Shown here in pieces: positions 18,846 to 28,723 of a stretch of DNA of 64,000 nt. How positions within the stretch are numbered: the stretch's first letter is position 1; each line of letters opens with the position of its first letter. This DNA is from Bradyrhizobium arachidis. Its GTDB lineage: Bacteria > Pseudomonadota > Alphaproteobacteria > Rhizobiales > Xanthobacteraceae. The stretch is taken from contig NZ_CP077970.1 in assembly GCF_024758505.1 (NCBI RefSeq), forward strand, positions 8,628,501-8,692,500. Direction: 5' to 3'. The translations under genes were made by a program, and so were the position numbers. A model generated the notes under the pieces. The model did no database searches. It was not told the origin of the DNA and saw nothing but the letters and a program-made list of their open reading frames with translations.

Positions 18846-19357
18846 GTGCCGACACCTTCCGAATGGCGCAATTGCATGCGCCGGTGCAGCGCCGTGATGC
18901 GGCCGTCGCCGGTCGGCTGGTAGAACACCGAATAGCGTTTCACGGTCTGCGCAAAGGCTTCCGCGTCGGCCTGCTTCCTGACCTCGAAGCTGTCGAAGCC
19001 AGCGCGCAGCATGAACACGAACTGGTCGCGCAGCACCTGGCCGGTGGCCCGCAGTTCGCCGCGATAGGCATAGCGCTCGCGCAGCAGACGCGCCTGGCTG
19101 TAGGCACGTCCGTCGCGGAAGGTCGGGAACACCAGGGCGACGGCGGCGAGCCTGGCAAGATGCGGCACCAGCTCCTCGATATCGCGGTTGTTCGGCCAGA
19201 TCACGCCGAGCCTGCCCGCGCGCGCAAGCAGAGCGTCCGTGTCCTTCACGAAACGATCGGCCGAAACCAGGATGTCGCCGCTTGCGGGAAGCGGCGCATC
19301 GTCGGCCAGCCGGGTAAAAGTATCGTCGGCGATCTTTCCGCCCTTAACGAGTGGCAT
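18842..19357 (-). CDS. DUF934 protein of the sulfite reductase operon
   Basis: A 171-residue DUF934 protein recognised from VKGGKIADDTF, VIWPNNRDIEELVPHL, VFPTFRDGRAYSQARLLRER and the Phe/Arg-rich RDQFVFMLRAGFDSFEVR. It overlaps the ends of both cysI (14 nt) and cysH (4 nt), so it is translationally coupled to them. Proteins of this family are consistently encoded between sulfite reductase and APS reductase genes, but no biochemical function is established. A role in reductase assembly or electron supply is an inference from this context. Confidence 0.9.
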   Translation of the reverse strand: MPLVKGGKIADDTFTRLADDAPLPASGDILVSADRFVKDTDALLARAGRLGVIWPNNRDIEELVPHLARLAAVALVFPTFRDGRAYSQARLLRERYAYRGELRATGQVLRDQFVFMLRAGFDSFEVRKQADAEAFAQTVKRYSVFYQPTGDGRITALHRRMQLRHSEGVGT

Positions 19358-20999
19358 AGACCCGCTCCTTGAATGGTTCGACGCCGAGGCGCTTCACGGT
19401 ATCGATGAAAAGCTCTTCCGGCCGCTCGCGCAGTGCCAGATAGGCCTCCACGACATCCTCGATGACGTCGGCGACTTCCTCGAATTTCACGCCGGGTCCG
19501 ATCAGATTGCCGAGCGCGGCGTTCTCGTCGGCGCGGCCGCCGATGGTGATCTGGTAGACCTCCTCGCCGTTCTTCTCGACGCCGAGAATACCGATATGAC
19601 CGACATGGTGATGGCCGCAGGCATTGATGCAGCCGGAGATGTTGATGTGCAGACGGCCGATCAGATTGGCGAGCTCGTGATTGGCAAAACGCCGCGTCAG
19701 CTCCTGCGCGATCGGAATCGAGCGCGCATTCGCCAGCGAGCAGTAATCCAGCCCCGGGCAGGCGATGATGTCGCTGATCAGGTTGACGTTCGGCGTCGCG
19801 AGCCCGAGCTTGTCGAGCGCCCGCCACAGCGCGGGCAGGTCGCGCTTGGCGACGTGGGGCAGCGCCAAATTCTGTTCGTGACCGACGCGGATCTCGCCGA
19901 AGGAGTATTTTTCGGCGAGGTCGGCGAGCGCATCCATCTGCTCGGCGGTGGCGTCGCCCGGAGGGCCGCCAACGGGCTTCAGCGAAATGGTGACGATCGA
20001 GTAGCCCTGGACCTTATGCGAGGCGACCGAGTTCTTGCGCCACGCCTCGAACGCGGGATCGGCCGCGGCCTGGCGCAACTCGTCCGGCATGTGCGGCAGC
20101 TTCTCATAGGCCGGATAGCTGAAGCGGGAGCGGATGTCCTCGATCACCTCGTCGTCGATCTGGAGCGACGAGCCGCGGATGTGCTGCCACTCGTCCTCGA
20201 CCTCGCGCGAAAATTTCTCGATGCCGAGTTCGTGCACCAGGATCTTGATGCGCGCCTTGTAGATGTTGTCGCGGCGGCCATACTGGTTGTAGACGCGCAG
20301 GATCGCCTCGACATAGCTCAGGATGTCGCGGCCATGCACGAAGTGCTTGATGGTCTTGGCGATGAACGGCGTGCGACCGAGCCCACCGCCGACCAGCACC
20401 TCGAATCCGGTCTCGCCCTTCTCGTTCTTGACCAGGCGCAGGCCGATGTCGTGGATCTTGATCGCGGCGCGGTCGTGATCCGACGCGGTGATCGCGATCT
20501 TGAACTTGCGCGGCAGGAACGAGAACTCCGGATGCAGCGTGGTGTGCTGACGCAAGAGCTCCGACCAGATCCGGGGATCCTCGATCTCGCCCGGCGCGAC
20601 GCCGGCCCACTGGTCCGAGGTGACGTTGCGCATGTTGTTGCCGGAGGTCTGCATCGCATGGATGCCGACTTCGGCGAGATCGGCCAGCGCGTCCGGCAAC
20701 TCGGCGAGCTTGATCCAGTTGAACTGGATGTTCTGCCGCGTGGTGAAGTGGCCGTAACCGCGGTCGTAGCGACGCGCGATGTGCGCGAGCCGGCGCAGCT
20801 GATCCGACGACAACGTGCCGTAGGGGATCGCGACGCGGAACATGTAGGCGTGCAGTTGCAAATAGACGCCGTTCTGAAGGCGCAAGATCTTGAACTCGTC
20901 CTCGGTGAGCTCGCCGGAAAGGCGGCGCTTCACCTGGTCACGAAATTCCGAGACCCGCTCGTTGACCAGCGTGCGGTCGATTTCGTCGTAAGCATACAT
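19344..20999 (-). CDS. cysI: Sulfite reductase hemoprotein (nitrite/sulfite reductase family)
   Basis: A 551-residue siroheme/4Fe-4S reductase expected to convert sulfite to sulfide. The cluster and siroheme ligands are C414 and C420 (ACPGLDYCSLANA) and C457 and C461 (GCINACGHHHVGHIG). The N-terminal ferrodoxin-like half contains YGHFTTRQNIQFNWIKL and the repeated second half GEIRVGHEQNLALP. No CysJ flavoprotein gene is present in the cluster, so the electron donor is probably ferredoxin or another separately encoded protein. It lies 11 nt after the DUF2849 gene and overlaps DUF934. Confidence 0.94.
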   Translation of the reverse strand: MYAYDEIDRTLVNERVSEFRDQVKRRLSGELTEDEFKILRLQNGVYLQLHAYMFRVAIPYGTLSSDQLRRLAHIARRYDRGYGHFTTRQNIQFNWIKLAELPDALADLAEVGIHAMQTSGNNMRNVTSDQWAGVAPGEIEDPRIWSELLRQHTTLHPEFSFLPRKFKIAITASDHDRAAIKIHDIGLRLVKNEKGETGFEVLVGGGLGRTPFIAKTIKHFVHGRDILSYVEAILRVYNQYGRRDNIYKARIKILVHELGIEKFSREVEDEWQHIRGSSLQIDDEVIEDIRSRFSYPAYEKLPHMPDELRQAAADPAFEAWRKNSVASHKVQGYSIVTISLKPVGGPPGDATAEQMDALADLAEKYSFGEIRVGHEQNLALPHVAKRDLPALWRALDKLGLATPNVNLISDIIACPGLDYCSLANARSIPIAQELTRRFANHELANLIGRLHINISGCINACGHHHVGHIGILGVEKNGEEVYQITIGGRADENAALGNLIGPGVKFEEVADVIEDVVEAYLALRERPEELFIDTVKRLGVEPFKERVYATR

Positions 21000-21010
21000 G
21001 GGAGATTGCC

Positions 21011-21328
21011 TTAAACCTGAACCGGCAGCCCGATGGTAACGCCGGTGCGGCGGATCTGTTCGCGCAGATTGCCGGGTGCGATCTTGCCGTCATCAGCGAC
21101 CTGGACCGGCGCGATATAGGCGCCGACCGCGCCGAGATCGTCGGCGACGGATTCGGCAAGCAGAGCCTTGGCGTCGTCGGAGTTACGCACGATCGCGGCA
21201 TCCGTCAGGTCCGCCGACCAGTTCCTGGCGGCGGTGCGATAGATCACCGCGCCATCCCAGGTGCGGTTGGCGGTCACGACCGAGGGGCCGGCAATTCTGA
21301 TTTTCTTCTGTTCAAGCGGAGAGGTCAT
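21011..21328 (-). CDS. DUF2849 protein of the sulfite reductase operon
   Basis: A 105-residue DUF2849 protein (MTSPLEQKKIRIAGPSVV, then NRTWDGAVIYRTAARNW). Its start overlaps the cysG stop by 4 nt (ATGA), and cysI follows after 11 nt. It has no membrane segment and no cysteine-rich motif. The family is found between cysG and cysI in alphaproteobacteria and its role is unknown. Help with siroheme insertion into CysI is only a contextual inference. Confidence 0.88.
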   Translation of the reverse strand: MTSPLEQKKIRIAGPSVVTANRTWDGAVIYRTAARNWSADLTDAAIVRNSDDAKALLAESVADDLGAVGAYIAPVQVADDGKIAPGNLREQIRRTGVTIGLPVQV

Positions 21329-22761
21329 GCGGCTGCTTCCAATAGGTCCGAGATGATTTGGGTGGTGATTTGTTTGGGGTTTTGGCTGATGGCGCCGGCA
21401 TGCCGGACCACGTCGCCGATGATGAGAATGGCGGGACCGCCTTCGATCCGCGCGATGAGCTCTGGCAATTCGCCGAGCGTGCCGATCGCCGCTTGCGCAT
21501 CGGGCCGCGTGACGCGCGCAAAAACGCCGACCGGCGTTTCCGGCGAGCGGCCGGCGGCGAGCAGGCCTGCGCGCACCGACGGCGCGGCGGTCATGCCCAT
21601 GTAGACGACGACGGTTGCTTTGGTGTCGGTCAGGGTCGACCAGTCGACGGTCTCGGCGTCGTGCGCCTTATGCGCCGTCAGGAAGGTGATTCGCAGCGCT
21701 TCCTGCCGGAACGTGAGCGGCACTTCGAAAGCCGCCGCACCGCCAATAGCTGCAGTGATGCCCGGCACGATCGAATAGGCGATGCCGGCCGCACGCAGTG
21801 CTTCCACCTCTTCGCCGCCCCGGCCGAAGACGAAGGGATCGCCGCCCTTCAACCGCACGACGCGCTGGCCGGACTGCACGGCCTCGATCATCAGCCTGTT
21901 GATGGCATCCTGGCCGATGCCGGGCTTGCCGACGCGGCGGCCGACCGCAATGCGCGCCGTATCGCGGCGGATGCGGTCGAGAATTTCGGGTGAGACCAGC
22001 TCGTCATAGAGGACGAGGTCGGCGTCCTGGAGCGCACGCAACGCCTTGATGGTCAGGAGATCGGGGTCGCCGGGACCGGCGCCGACCAGCGCAACAGAGC
22101 CTTCCGGCTTGTCGGCCCGGGCAAAGGCTGTTGCGTCGGAAATCCTGTCGAGCGCGGCTTCGGCTTCGGTCTTGCGTCCGGCGAGCACCAGCGCGCCGAT
22201 CGGGCCGTCGATCACGCGCTCCCAAAACCTACGGCGCAGCTGGAATTCAGGAAGACGCGCATGAATGGATTTGCGAAAGCCACCGATGAACTCGGCAAGC
22301 TCGCCGATCCGCGCCGGCAGCAGCGCCTCGATCTTTTCGCGCACGCGCCGCGCCACCACGGGCGAGGAGCCGCCGGTGCCGATCGCAACCACGACCTCGC
22401 CGCGATCGACGATCGCCGGGAAGATGAAGCTGGAATGTTCGAGGTCGTCCATCACATTGACGGGCAGGCCGAGCGATTTTGCGCGCGCCGACATCGCAAC
22501 ACCGATGTCACCGGCGCCGGCGCAGACGATGGCGATGATGCCGGCGAGATCGGCCGTCAAAGGATCGCCGTCGGAGAAGACAACGCCCGCCGCAACGTCG
22601 TCGGCAAGGCCGGCGAGGTCGCGATTGCCGTCGATCGCATGCACGCGCAGGCGCGCACCGGCCGCGGCGAGCACGCGCAACTTGGCACGCAAAAGCTCGC
22701 CCGAGCCGATGAGAACCACCGGACCGGCCTTGAGATCGAGGAACACCGGCAAGAACCGCAT
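21325..22761 (-). CDS. cysG: Siroheme synthase, multifunctional CysG
   Basis: A 478-residue fusion. The N-terminal half is the precorrin-2 dehydrogenase/sirohydrochlorin ferrochelatase (NAD-binding VVLIGSGELLRAKLRVL, then VMDDLEHSSFIFPAIVDRG). The C-terminal half is uroporphyrinogen-III C-methyltransferase (VALVGAGPGDPDLLTIKALR, DELVSPEILD, VRLKGGDPFVFGRGGEE, VPGITAAIGG). It makes the siroheme needed by CysI and heads the operon cysG-DUF2849-cysI-DUF934-cysH. The NAD-binding motif has Ser in place of the more common Gly. Confidence 0.95.
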   Translation of the reverse strand: MRFLPVFLDLKAGPVVLIGSGELLRAKLRVLAAAGARLRVHAIDGNRDLAGLADDVAAGVVFSDGDPLTADLAGIIAIVCAGAGDIGVAMSARAKSLGLPVNVMDDLEHSSFIFPAIVDRGEVVVAIGTGGSSPVVARRVREKIEALLPARIGELAEFIGGFRKSIHARLPEFQLRRRFWERVIDGPIGALVLAGRKTEAEAALDRISDATAFARADKPEGSVALVGAGPGDPDLLTIKALRALQDADLVLYDELVSPEILDRIRRDTARIAVGRRVGKPGIGQDAINRLMIEAVQSGQRVVRLKGGDPFVFGRGGEEVEALRAAGIAYSIVPGITAAIGGAAAFEVPLTFRQEALRITFLTAHKAHDAETVDWSTLTDTKATVVVYMGMTAAPSVRAGLLAAGRSPETPVGVFARVTRPDAQAAIGTLGELPELIARIEGGPAILIIGDVVRHAGAISQNPKQITTQIISDLLEAAA

Positions 22762-22764
22762 ACG

Positions 22765-22900
22765 ATACTCGCTTCCCCCACAAACGGGGTTGACTGGAAT
22801 TATTTTCTATATATGTCTCGTTTCGAGCACGCAAAGAGAAAATTTTTTCTTCTCTTTTGCAGCGCACCCGTAGAATTTTCGCCTCCCAAGGCAAAGGGCC
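22765..22900. promoter_or_regulatory. Divergent cysG / cysD promoter region
   Basis: An AT-rich 143-bp space between divergent cysG and cysD in an otherwise GC-rich locus. It holds a TTGACT (22790-22795), a TATATATG stretch (22808-22815) and an inverted repeat AAAGAGAA / TTCTCTTT (22833-22840 and 22850-22857). It presumably contains both promoters and the sulfur-status operator, but no known operator consensus was recognised. Confidence 0.5.
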
Positions 22901-22904
22901 AGAG

Positions 22905-23810
22905 ATGCATCTTCTCAAGGACGATTCCGCTGCTGATGGATTGCGCAGGCCAGCTCTCGCAGAGCAGGTTAACGCGCGAGAATTTTCTGCTCATTTGGCA
23001 GCATCACCCCCGAGCATGGACCATCTCGATCAGCTCGAAGCGCAGAGCATCTACATCTTCCGCGAGGCGTTCGCCCGGCTGAAGAAGATCGCGCTCTTGT
23101 GGTCGCTCGGCAAAGACTCCAACGTGATGATCTGGCTGGCGCGCAAGGCGTTCTTCGGCCGCATGCCGTTCCCGGCCCTGCATGTCGACACCGGCAAGAA
23201 ATTTCCGGAGATGTATCGCTTCCGCGATCACTACGGCAAGGAGTGGGAGCTCGATCTGCGTGTCGAGCCCTGCCCGCCGATCGACGCCGTCGATCCGACG
23301 CTGCCGCCGGCTGCGCGCTCGGCCGCGCGCAAGACCGAGGGCCTGAAGATGGCGCTGGCCAAATACGGTTTTGACGGCCTGATCGCCGGCATCCGCCGCG
23401 ACGAAGAGGCGACGCGCGCCAAGGAGCGCGTGTTCTCGCCGCGCGGCCTGGAGGGCAATTGGGACGTGCGCGACCAGCCGCCGGAATTCTGGGATCACTT
23501 CAACGCCTCGCCGCCGCAGGGCGCGCATCTGCGCATCCATCCGATCCTGCATTGGACCGAGGCCGACATCTGGGCCTACACCAAGCGCGAGAACATCCCG
23601 ATCATTCCGCTGTATCTTTCCCAGAACGGCAAGCGCTATCGCTCGCTGGGTGATCAGGACATCACCAATCCGGTCGCTTCGACAGCGTCCAGCATCGACG
23701 AGATCCTGGTCGAGCTCGAACAGACCAAGGTGCCGGAGCGCGCGGGCCGCGCGCTCGACCACGAGACCGAAGATGCCTTCGAGCGGCTGCGCGTCGCCGG
23801 CTATCTCTGA
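22905..23810 (+). CDS. cysD: Sulfate adenylyltransferase subunit 2
   Basis: A 301-residue PP-loop ATP sulfurylase small subunit that forms APS from sulfate and ATP with CysN. Motifs include [20 protein letters not shown], the PP-loop [52 protein letters not shown] and [14 protein letters not shown]. It differs from the enterobacterial form by a shorter region before the C-terminus and by [15 protein letters not shown] where E. coli has FRTLGCWPLTGAVES. ATG 22905 follows AAAGGGCCAGAG; a start at 23016 (MDHLDQ) would give 264 residues and still keep the core. It lies 19 nt upstream of cysNC. Confidence 0.92.
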   Translation: MHLLKDDSAADGLRRPALAEQVNAREFSAHLAASPPSMDHLDQLEAQSIYIFREAFARLKKIALLWSLGKDSNVMIWLARKAFFGRMPFPALHVDTGKKFPEMYRFRDHYGKEWELDLRVEPCPPIDAVDPTLPPAARSAARKTEGLKMALAKYGFDGLIAGIRRDEEATRAKERVFSPRGLEGNWDVRDQPPEFWDHFNASPPQGAHLRIHPILHWTEADIWAYTKRENIPIIPLYLSQNGKRYRSLGDQDITNPVASTASSIDEILVELEQTKVPERAGRALDHETEDAFERLRVAGYL

Positions 23811-23829
23811 TCAAGGACGCGAGCCTCGT

Positions 23830-25767
23830 ATGAACATGATCGTCACCTCCGCTTCGCCGGCCACCCCGAACGGCACCACGTCGATGCCAAATGGCACGAC
23901 GCGGCCACAAGTCCGCATCGTCATCGTCGGCCATGTCGACCACGGCAAGTCGACCCTGGTCGGCCGCCTCCTGCACGAGACCGGCAGCCTGCCCGAGGGC
24001 AAGCTCGAAATGCTCAAGGCCGTCAGCGCGCGGCGCGGCATGCCGTTCGAATGGTCGTTCCTGCTCGACGCGCTGCAGACCGAGCGCGACCAGGGCATCA
24101 CCATCGACACCACCCAGATTCGCTTCCGCACGAATTCGCGCGACATCGTCCTGATTGACGCGCCCGGCCACGCTGAATTCTTGCGCAACATGATCACCGG
24201 CGCCTCGCAGGCCGACGGCGCGGTGCTGATCATCGATGCGCTCGAAGGCGTGCGCGACCAGACCCGTCGGCACGGCTATCTCTTGCACCTGCTCGGCGTG
24301 AAGCAGGTCGCCATCGTCGTCAACAAGATGGACCGCGTCGACTTCGGCGCCGATCGCTTCAAGGAGATCAGCGACGAGATCACGGCACACCTTCAAGGTC
24401 TCGGCGTCACGCCGACGGCGGTGATCCCGATCTCGGCGCGCGACGGCGACGGCGTCGCCGAGCGCACCGATCGCATCGGCTGGTACAAGGGCCCGACCGT
24501 GGTCGAGGCGTTGGACCGGCTCGAGCCGGCGCGGCCGCTGGAAGCTCTCGCCTTGCGCCTGCCCGTGCAGGCGATCTACAAGTTCGACGATCGCCGCATC
24601 GTCGCAGGCCGCATCGAATCCGGCAGCCTCGCCGCCGGCGAGGAGATCGTGATCATGCCTGCCGGCAAGATCGCCAAGATCAAGTCGGTCGAGAGCTGGC
24701 CGGTGACGCCGGTCGCCGGACGTCAGGGCGCCGGCCGTTCGGTCGGCATCACGCTCGACCGCGAACTGTTCATCGAGCGTGGCGACATCATCGCGCATGC
24801 GGGAACGAGCCCGCGCGAAACGCGGCGCCTGCGCGCGCGCATCTTCTGGCTGCACGACAAGCCGCTCGCCAAGGGCGATCAGCTCCTGGTGCGTTGCGGC
24901 CCGAAGGAAAGCCGCGCCACCGTGGTTGCGATCGAGAAGGCAGTCGATCCCGGCGAGCTCGAAAGCAGCGAGAACAAGGCGATCGGGCGCAACTATGTCG
25001 GCGAGATCGACATTTCTCTTTCGAATCCGATTGCCACCGATCCCTACACGGAGAATCCGCGCACCGGCCGTCTCGTGATCGAGGTCTCCGGGCGCATCGC
25101 CGGCGGTGGTCTGGTGCTGTCGGTTGATGCCGGTCAGCGCGCCGTTCCTGTCGATATCGTGCCGGTCGAATCCGCACTGCGTCCGGACGAACGTTCCGCG
25201 CGCTATCAGCACAACGGTGCCGTGGTCTGGCTCACCGGCCTTCCCGCCTCCGGCAAGTCGACGCTGGCGAGAGCGCTGGAACGTCGGCTATTCACCAATG
25301 GCGGTTCGCCGATCCTTCTCGACGGCGACACGCTGCGCGCTGGCTTGAACAGAGACCTCGGCTTCTCTGCTGCGGACCGCAGCGAGAACATCCGCCGGCT
25401 TGCGGAAGTCGCAACCCATCTCGCCCGCAACGGCCATATCGCGATCGTCGCCGCCGTCTCACCGGCCCGCGAGGACCGCGCCGCGGCGCGCCGCATCGCC
25501 GACACTACCTTCCGCGAGATCCATGTCGCGACACCGGCAGAGGTCTGCGAGGATCGCGATCCCAAGGGCCATTACAAGAAGGCCCGTGCCGGCGCACTTC
25601 AATCCTTCACCGGTATCCTCAACGACTATGAAAAGCCGGAGGCTGCAGAACTCGTGATCGACACGTCGAGGCGGACGGTCGCCGAGGCGGCAGACGAGAT
25701 CGAGCAGATGCTGAAGACGACCGGCGTACTGTTCGACGAGGTCGTGGACCTCGCGGCGAATATTTGA
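23830..25767 (+). CDS. cysN: Bifunctional sulfate adenylyltransferase subunit 1 / adenylylsulfate kinase
   Basis: A 645-residue CysN-CysC fusion. The N-terminal GTPase has the P-loop GHVDHGKST (residues 34-42), DAPGHAEF and NKMD, and drives ATP sulfurylase with CysD. The C-terminal APS kinase has the P-loop GLPASGKST (residues 470-478) and [16 protein letters not shown], and makes PAPS. The variable N-terminal leader (residues 1-27) is Thr/Asn/Pro-rich. Because the local CysH is the APS-reducing type, the kinase half probably supplies PAPS for sulfation rather than for cysteine synthesis. Confidence 0.95.
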   Translation: MNMIVTSASPATPNGTTSMPNGTTRPQVRIVIVGHVDHGKSTLVGRLLHETGSLPEGKLEMLKAVSARRGMPFEWSFLLDALQTERDQGITIDTTQIRFRTNSRDIVLIDAPGHAEFLRNMITGASQADGAVLIIDALEGVRDQTRRHGYLLHLLGVKQVAIVVNKMDRVDFGADRFKEISDEITAHLQGLGVTPTAVIPISARDGDGVAERTDRIGWYKGPTVVEALDRLEPARPLEALALRLPVQAIYKFDDRRIVAGRIESGSLAAGEEIVIMPAGKIAKIKSVESWPVTPVAGRQGAGRSVGITLDRELFIERGDIIAHAGTSPRETRRLRARIFWLHDKPLAKGDQLLVRCGPKESRATVVAIEKAVDPGELESSENKAIGRNYVGEIDISLSNPIATDPYTENPRTGRLVIEVSGRIAGGGLVLSVDAGQRAVPVDIVPVESALRPDERSARYQHNGAVVWLTGLPASGKSTLARALERRLFTNGGSPILLDGDTLRAGLNRDLGFSAADRSENIRRLAEVATHLARNGHIAIVAAVSPAREDRAAARRIADTTFREIHVATPAEVCEDRDPKGHYKKARAGALQSFTGILNDYEKPEAAELVIDTSRRTVAEAADEIEQMLKTTGVLFDEVVDLAANI

Positions 25768-25791
25768 GCTGTAGTTCATCCGCTTGCGCCG

Positions 25792-25828
25792 CTGCGTTCC
25801 CTCCCCCCTTGCGGGGGAGGGAGCGCAG
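25792..25828. terminator. Strong stem-loop after cysNC
   Basis: CTGCGTTCCCTCCCCC pairs with GGGGGAGGGAGCGCAG around a short loop, about 25 nt after the cysNC stop. It lacks a clear U-run and may be one of the region's repeat hairpins acting as a transcript end. Confidence 0.5.
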
Positions 25829-26039
25829 TCTGCTCCGCGGCGTGCAGCCGGGCTCAATTGCGAATGCGACGAGCTGAATCACCACCTCGTCTTGACATTT
25901 TGACAGACTTTAGGGGCCTTCTCACGGCCCCGGTTTTGGGGCTAATAGAGCCCCGAAAGCCGCCCTTTATGGGCGCATTTTGCTGCCGCCGGGTCAAAAG
26001 GTAGCCAAAAACAGCCAATTTCCAACAAGAAAGCCCATC

Positions 26040-28202
26040 ATGAAACGCGTCGACGCCCACGGACTGAAGATCGCCCCTGTTCTCTTTGATTTCATCGCCA
26101 AGGAAGCGACCCCGAAGACGGGAGTAGCCCCTGACGCGTTCTGGGCCGGGCTTGCTGCGATCATCAGGGATCTCGCGCCGAAGAACCGCGAATTGCTCGC
26201 CTTGCGCGATACGCTGCAAGCCAAGATCGACGACTGGCATCGCACCAGCAAGGGCAAACCGTTCGACATCGAGGCCTATACCGCGTTCCTGAAGCAGATC
26301 GGCTATCTCGTCCCGGAGCCTGCGACGCAGAAGGTCGAGACCGCCAACGTCGACGACGAGATCGGCAAGATCTGCGGCCCGCAACTCGTCGTTCCCCTGA
26401 CCAACGCCCGCTATGCGCTGAACGCCGCGAACGCGCGCTGGGGCTCGCTCTATGACGCCTTCTACGGCACCGACGCGATCCCGCATGATGCGAGCGACAC
26501 GGCCAAGGGCTACAGCAAGGCGCGCGGCGACAAGGTGATCGCCAAGGCAAAAGCCTTCCTCGATGCGGCTGCGCCGCTCGCGACCGGAAGCCACACCGAC
26601 GTCACTGCCTACAGCGTGGTCGCGGGCCAGCTCGCAGTGAAGCTGAAGAGCGGCAATGCCACGGCGCTGAAGAACGCCTCGCAGCTCGCCGGCTATCAGG
26701 GCGATGCAGCCGCGCCGAGCGTGGTGCTGCTCGTCAACAACGGCCTGCATGTCGAGGTGAAGATCGATCGCAGCAACACGATCGGCAAGGACGATCCGGC
26801 CGGCGTCGCCGACGTCAATATGGAAGCCGCCGTCTCCACCATCCTCGACATGGAAGACAGCGTCGCCGCCGTCGACGCCGAGGACAAGGTGCTGGTCTAT
26901 CGCAACACCCTCGGACTGATGAACGGCACGCTGTCGGCCGATTTCGAGAAGGGCGGCAAGACGCTGACCCGCTCGCTGAATGCCGACCGCGTCTACAAGA
27001 CGCCTGATGGCGGCGAGCTGAAGCTGCACGGCCGCAGCCTGCTCTTGATGCGCAATGTCGGCCATCACATGTTCACCGACGCCGTGCTCGACGACAAGGG
27101 CGAGGAGATTCCGGAGGGCCTGCTCGACGCCGCGGTCTCGGGCCTGCTCGCGATCCACGACCTCAAGGGCAACTCGAAGACCAGGAACAGCCGCACCGGC
27201 TCGGCCTACATCGTCAAGCCGAAAATGCACGGCCCCGACGAGGTGTCGTTCACCTGCGAGATCTTCGATCGCGTCGAAAAACTGCTGTCGCTGCCGGAGA
27301 ACACGCTCAAGGTCGGCATCATGGATGAGGAACGGCGCACCACCGTCAACCTCAAGGCCTGCATCCAGCGCGCCTCCAAGCGCATCATGTTCATCAACAC
27401 CGGCTTCCTCGACCGCACCGGCGACGAGATCCACACCTCGATGGAAGCGGGTCCGATGATCCGCAAGAACGAAATGAAGGCGCAAGCCTGGATCAAGGCC
27501 TACGAGGACTGGAACGTCGACATGGGCCTGATCGACGGCCTGCCCGGCCATGCCCAGATCGGCAAGGGCATGTGGGCGGCGCCCGACAAGATGGCGGACA
27601 TGCTGCAGCAGAAGCTCGTCCATCCGCAGGCCGGCGCCACCACCGCCTGGGTGCCCTCGCCGACGGCGGCGACGCTGCATGCACTGCACTACCACCAGGT
27701 CAACGTCACCGCACGGCAGCAGGAGCTCACCAAGGGCGGACCGCGCGCAAAGCTCTCCGACATCCTCACCATTCCGGTATCGAAGTCGAACTGGGCGCCC
27801 GATGACGTCAAGCAGGAGATCGACAACAACTGCCAGGGCATTCTGGGTTACGTCGTGCGCTGGATCGACCAGGGCGTCGGCTGCTCGAAGGTGCCCGACA
27901 TCCACGATGTCGGCCTGATGGAAGACCGCGCCACTCTGCGAATCTCCAGCCAGCATCTGGCGAACTGGCTGCATCAGGGCGTCATCACGGAAGCGCAGGT
28001 GATGGAGTCGCTCAAGCGCATGGCCGTCGTCGTCGACAAGCAGAACGCCGGCGATTCCCTCTACAAGCCGATGGCGCCCGCCTTCGACGGTGTCGCCTTC
28101 AAGGCGGCCTGCGACCTCGTCTTCAAGGGCCGCACGCAGCCGAACGGCTACACCGAATACATCCTCACCGCCCGCCGCCGCGAGGCGAAAGCGGCCGGCT
28201 GA
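26040..28202 (+). CDS. glcB: Malate synthase G
   Basis: A 720-residue enzyme condensing glyoxylate with acetyl-CoA to malate (glyoxylate shunt). Its length matches the G isoform. Conserved blocks include [46 protein letters not shown] and [20 protein letters not shown]. The catalytic Asp629 lies in [18 protein letters not shown]. The ATG at 26040 begins [13 protein letters not shown], the usual N-terminus. It is monocistronic and ends at a clear terminator. No isocitrate lyase gene is nearby in the window. Confidence 0.96.
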   Translation: MKRVDAHGLKIAPVLFDFIAKEATPKTGVAPDAFWAGLAAIIRDLAPKNRELLALRDTLQAKIDDWHRTSKGKPFDIEAYTAFLKQIGYLVPEPATQKVETANVDDEIGKICGPQLVVPLTNARYALNAANARWGSLYDAFYGTDAIPHDASDTAKGYSKARGDKVIAKAKAFLDAAAPLATGSHTDVTAYSVVAGQLAVKLKSGNATALKNASQLAGYQGDAAAPSVVLLVNNGLHVEVKIDRSNTIGKDDPAGVADVNMEAAVSTILDMEDSVAAVDAEDKVLVYRNTLGLMNGTLSADFEKGGKTLTRSLNADRVYKTPDGGELKLHGRSLLLMRNVGHHMFTDAVLDDKGEEIPEGLLDAAVSGLLAIHDLKGNSKTRNSRTGSAYIVKPKMHGPDEVSFTCEIFDRVEKLLSLPENTLKVGIMDEERRTTVNLKACIQRASKRIMFINTGFLDRTGDEIHTSMEAGPMIRKNEMKAQAWIKAYEDWNVDMGLIDGLPGHAQIGKGMWAAPDKMADMLQQKLVHPQAGATTAWVPSPTAATLHALHYHQVNVTARQQELTKGGPRAKLSDILTIPVSKSNWAPDDVKQEIDNNCQGILGYVVRWIDQGVGCSKVPDIHDVGLMEDRATLRISSQHLANWLHQGVITEAQVMESLKRMAVVVDKQNAGDSLYKPMAPAFDGVAFKAACDLVFKGRTQPNGYTEYILTARRREAKAAG

Positions 28203-28225
28203 TCGCAGTCAGCAGTGAGACGTCC

Positions 28226-28254
28226 AAAGCCCCGGCCAAGCGCCGGGGCTTTTT
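28226..28254 (+). terminator. Rho-independent terminator of glcB
   Basis: AAAGCCCCGG-CCAAG-CGCCGGGGCTTTTT forms a GC-rich hairpin followed by a U-run, 24 nt after the glcB stop. Confidence 0.9.
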
Positions 28255-28297
28255 GCTTGCGTAGTCGCGTGGCCCGGATGAGCTACAGCTTTCCGGC

Positions 28298-28453
28298 CTA
28301 AAACACCGCCAGATATTTCAGCAGCGAGACGATGCCGATGAGGATGACGATGACGCGCGCGATCTGCTTGGCGCGGCCGTCCATCGGCAGCATGTTGATG
28401 AGATAAAGAACCAGGATGACGACGAGAAAGGTGACGAGTACGCCGACCAGCAT
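28298..28453 (-). CDS. Small hydrophobic membrane protein (Thivi_2564-like)
   Basis: A 51-residue protein with two hydrophobic helices, LVGVLVTFLVVILVLYLINM and ARVIVILIGIVSLLKYLAVF, separated by the conserved-looking turn LPMDGRAKQ. This pattern is found in small inner-membrane proteins annotated as the Thivi_2564 family. No function is known. Coding is supported by an upstream exact EcfG-type promoter (28491-28516) placed 37 nt before the ATG, which suggests induction in general stress. Confidence 0.75.
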   Translation of the reverse strand: MLVGVLVTFLVVILVLYLINMLPMDGRAKQIARVIVILIGIVSLLKYLAVF

Positions 28454-28490
28454 TGCAGGGCCCCCTTTAGGCATTTGTTAATGACAAGCT

Positions 28491-28516
28491 AACGCGGGGC
28501 GCGGCATTTCGGTTCC
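28491..28516 (-). promoter_or_regulatory. EcfG-type general stress promoter
   Basis: On the minus strand it reads GGAAC-N17-CGTT, exact at all nine consensus positions. The -10 (28491-28494) is 37 nt upstream of the start codon of the 51-residue membrane protein. Confidence 0.75.
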
Positions 28517-28723
28517 ATCAGATGCAACCCATTACAACTTCTAGGAAATGCGTACTTCTACGGCAGAGCCTGCTGCCTAAAATTTTACCCTTTTCCTTCC
28601 AGATGCCTTTACCGCCTGCGGCCGCCCGCAGGCTGCAGATGATTGCTTTGAAGAAGCGCCCTTCCCTGCTTCGAATTTGCCGGGGTGCGTTACCGAACGT
28701 CGAAATTGGAATTGGGGGCCTCG

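Noticed and set aside
25854..27974. A 706-codon open frame antisense to malate synthase G
   Set aside because: It is a high-GC shadow frame: the plus strand encodes full-length GlcB with all family motifs, and the antisense translation has no recognisable domain.
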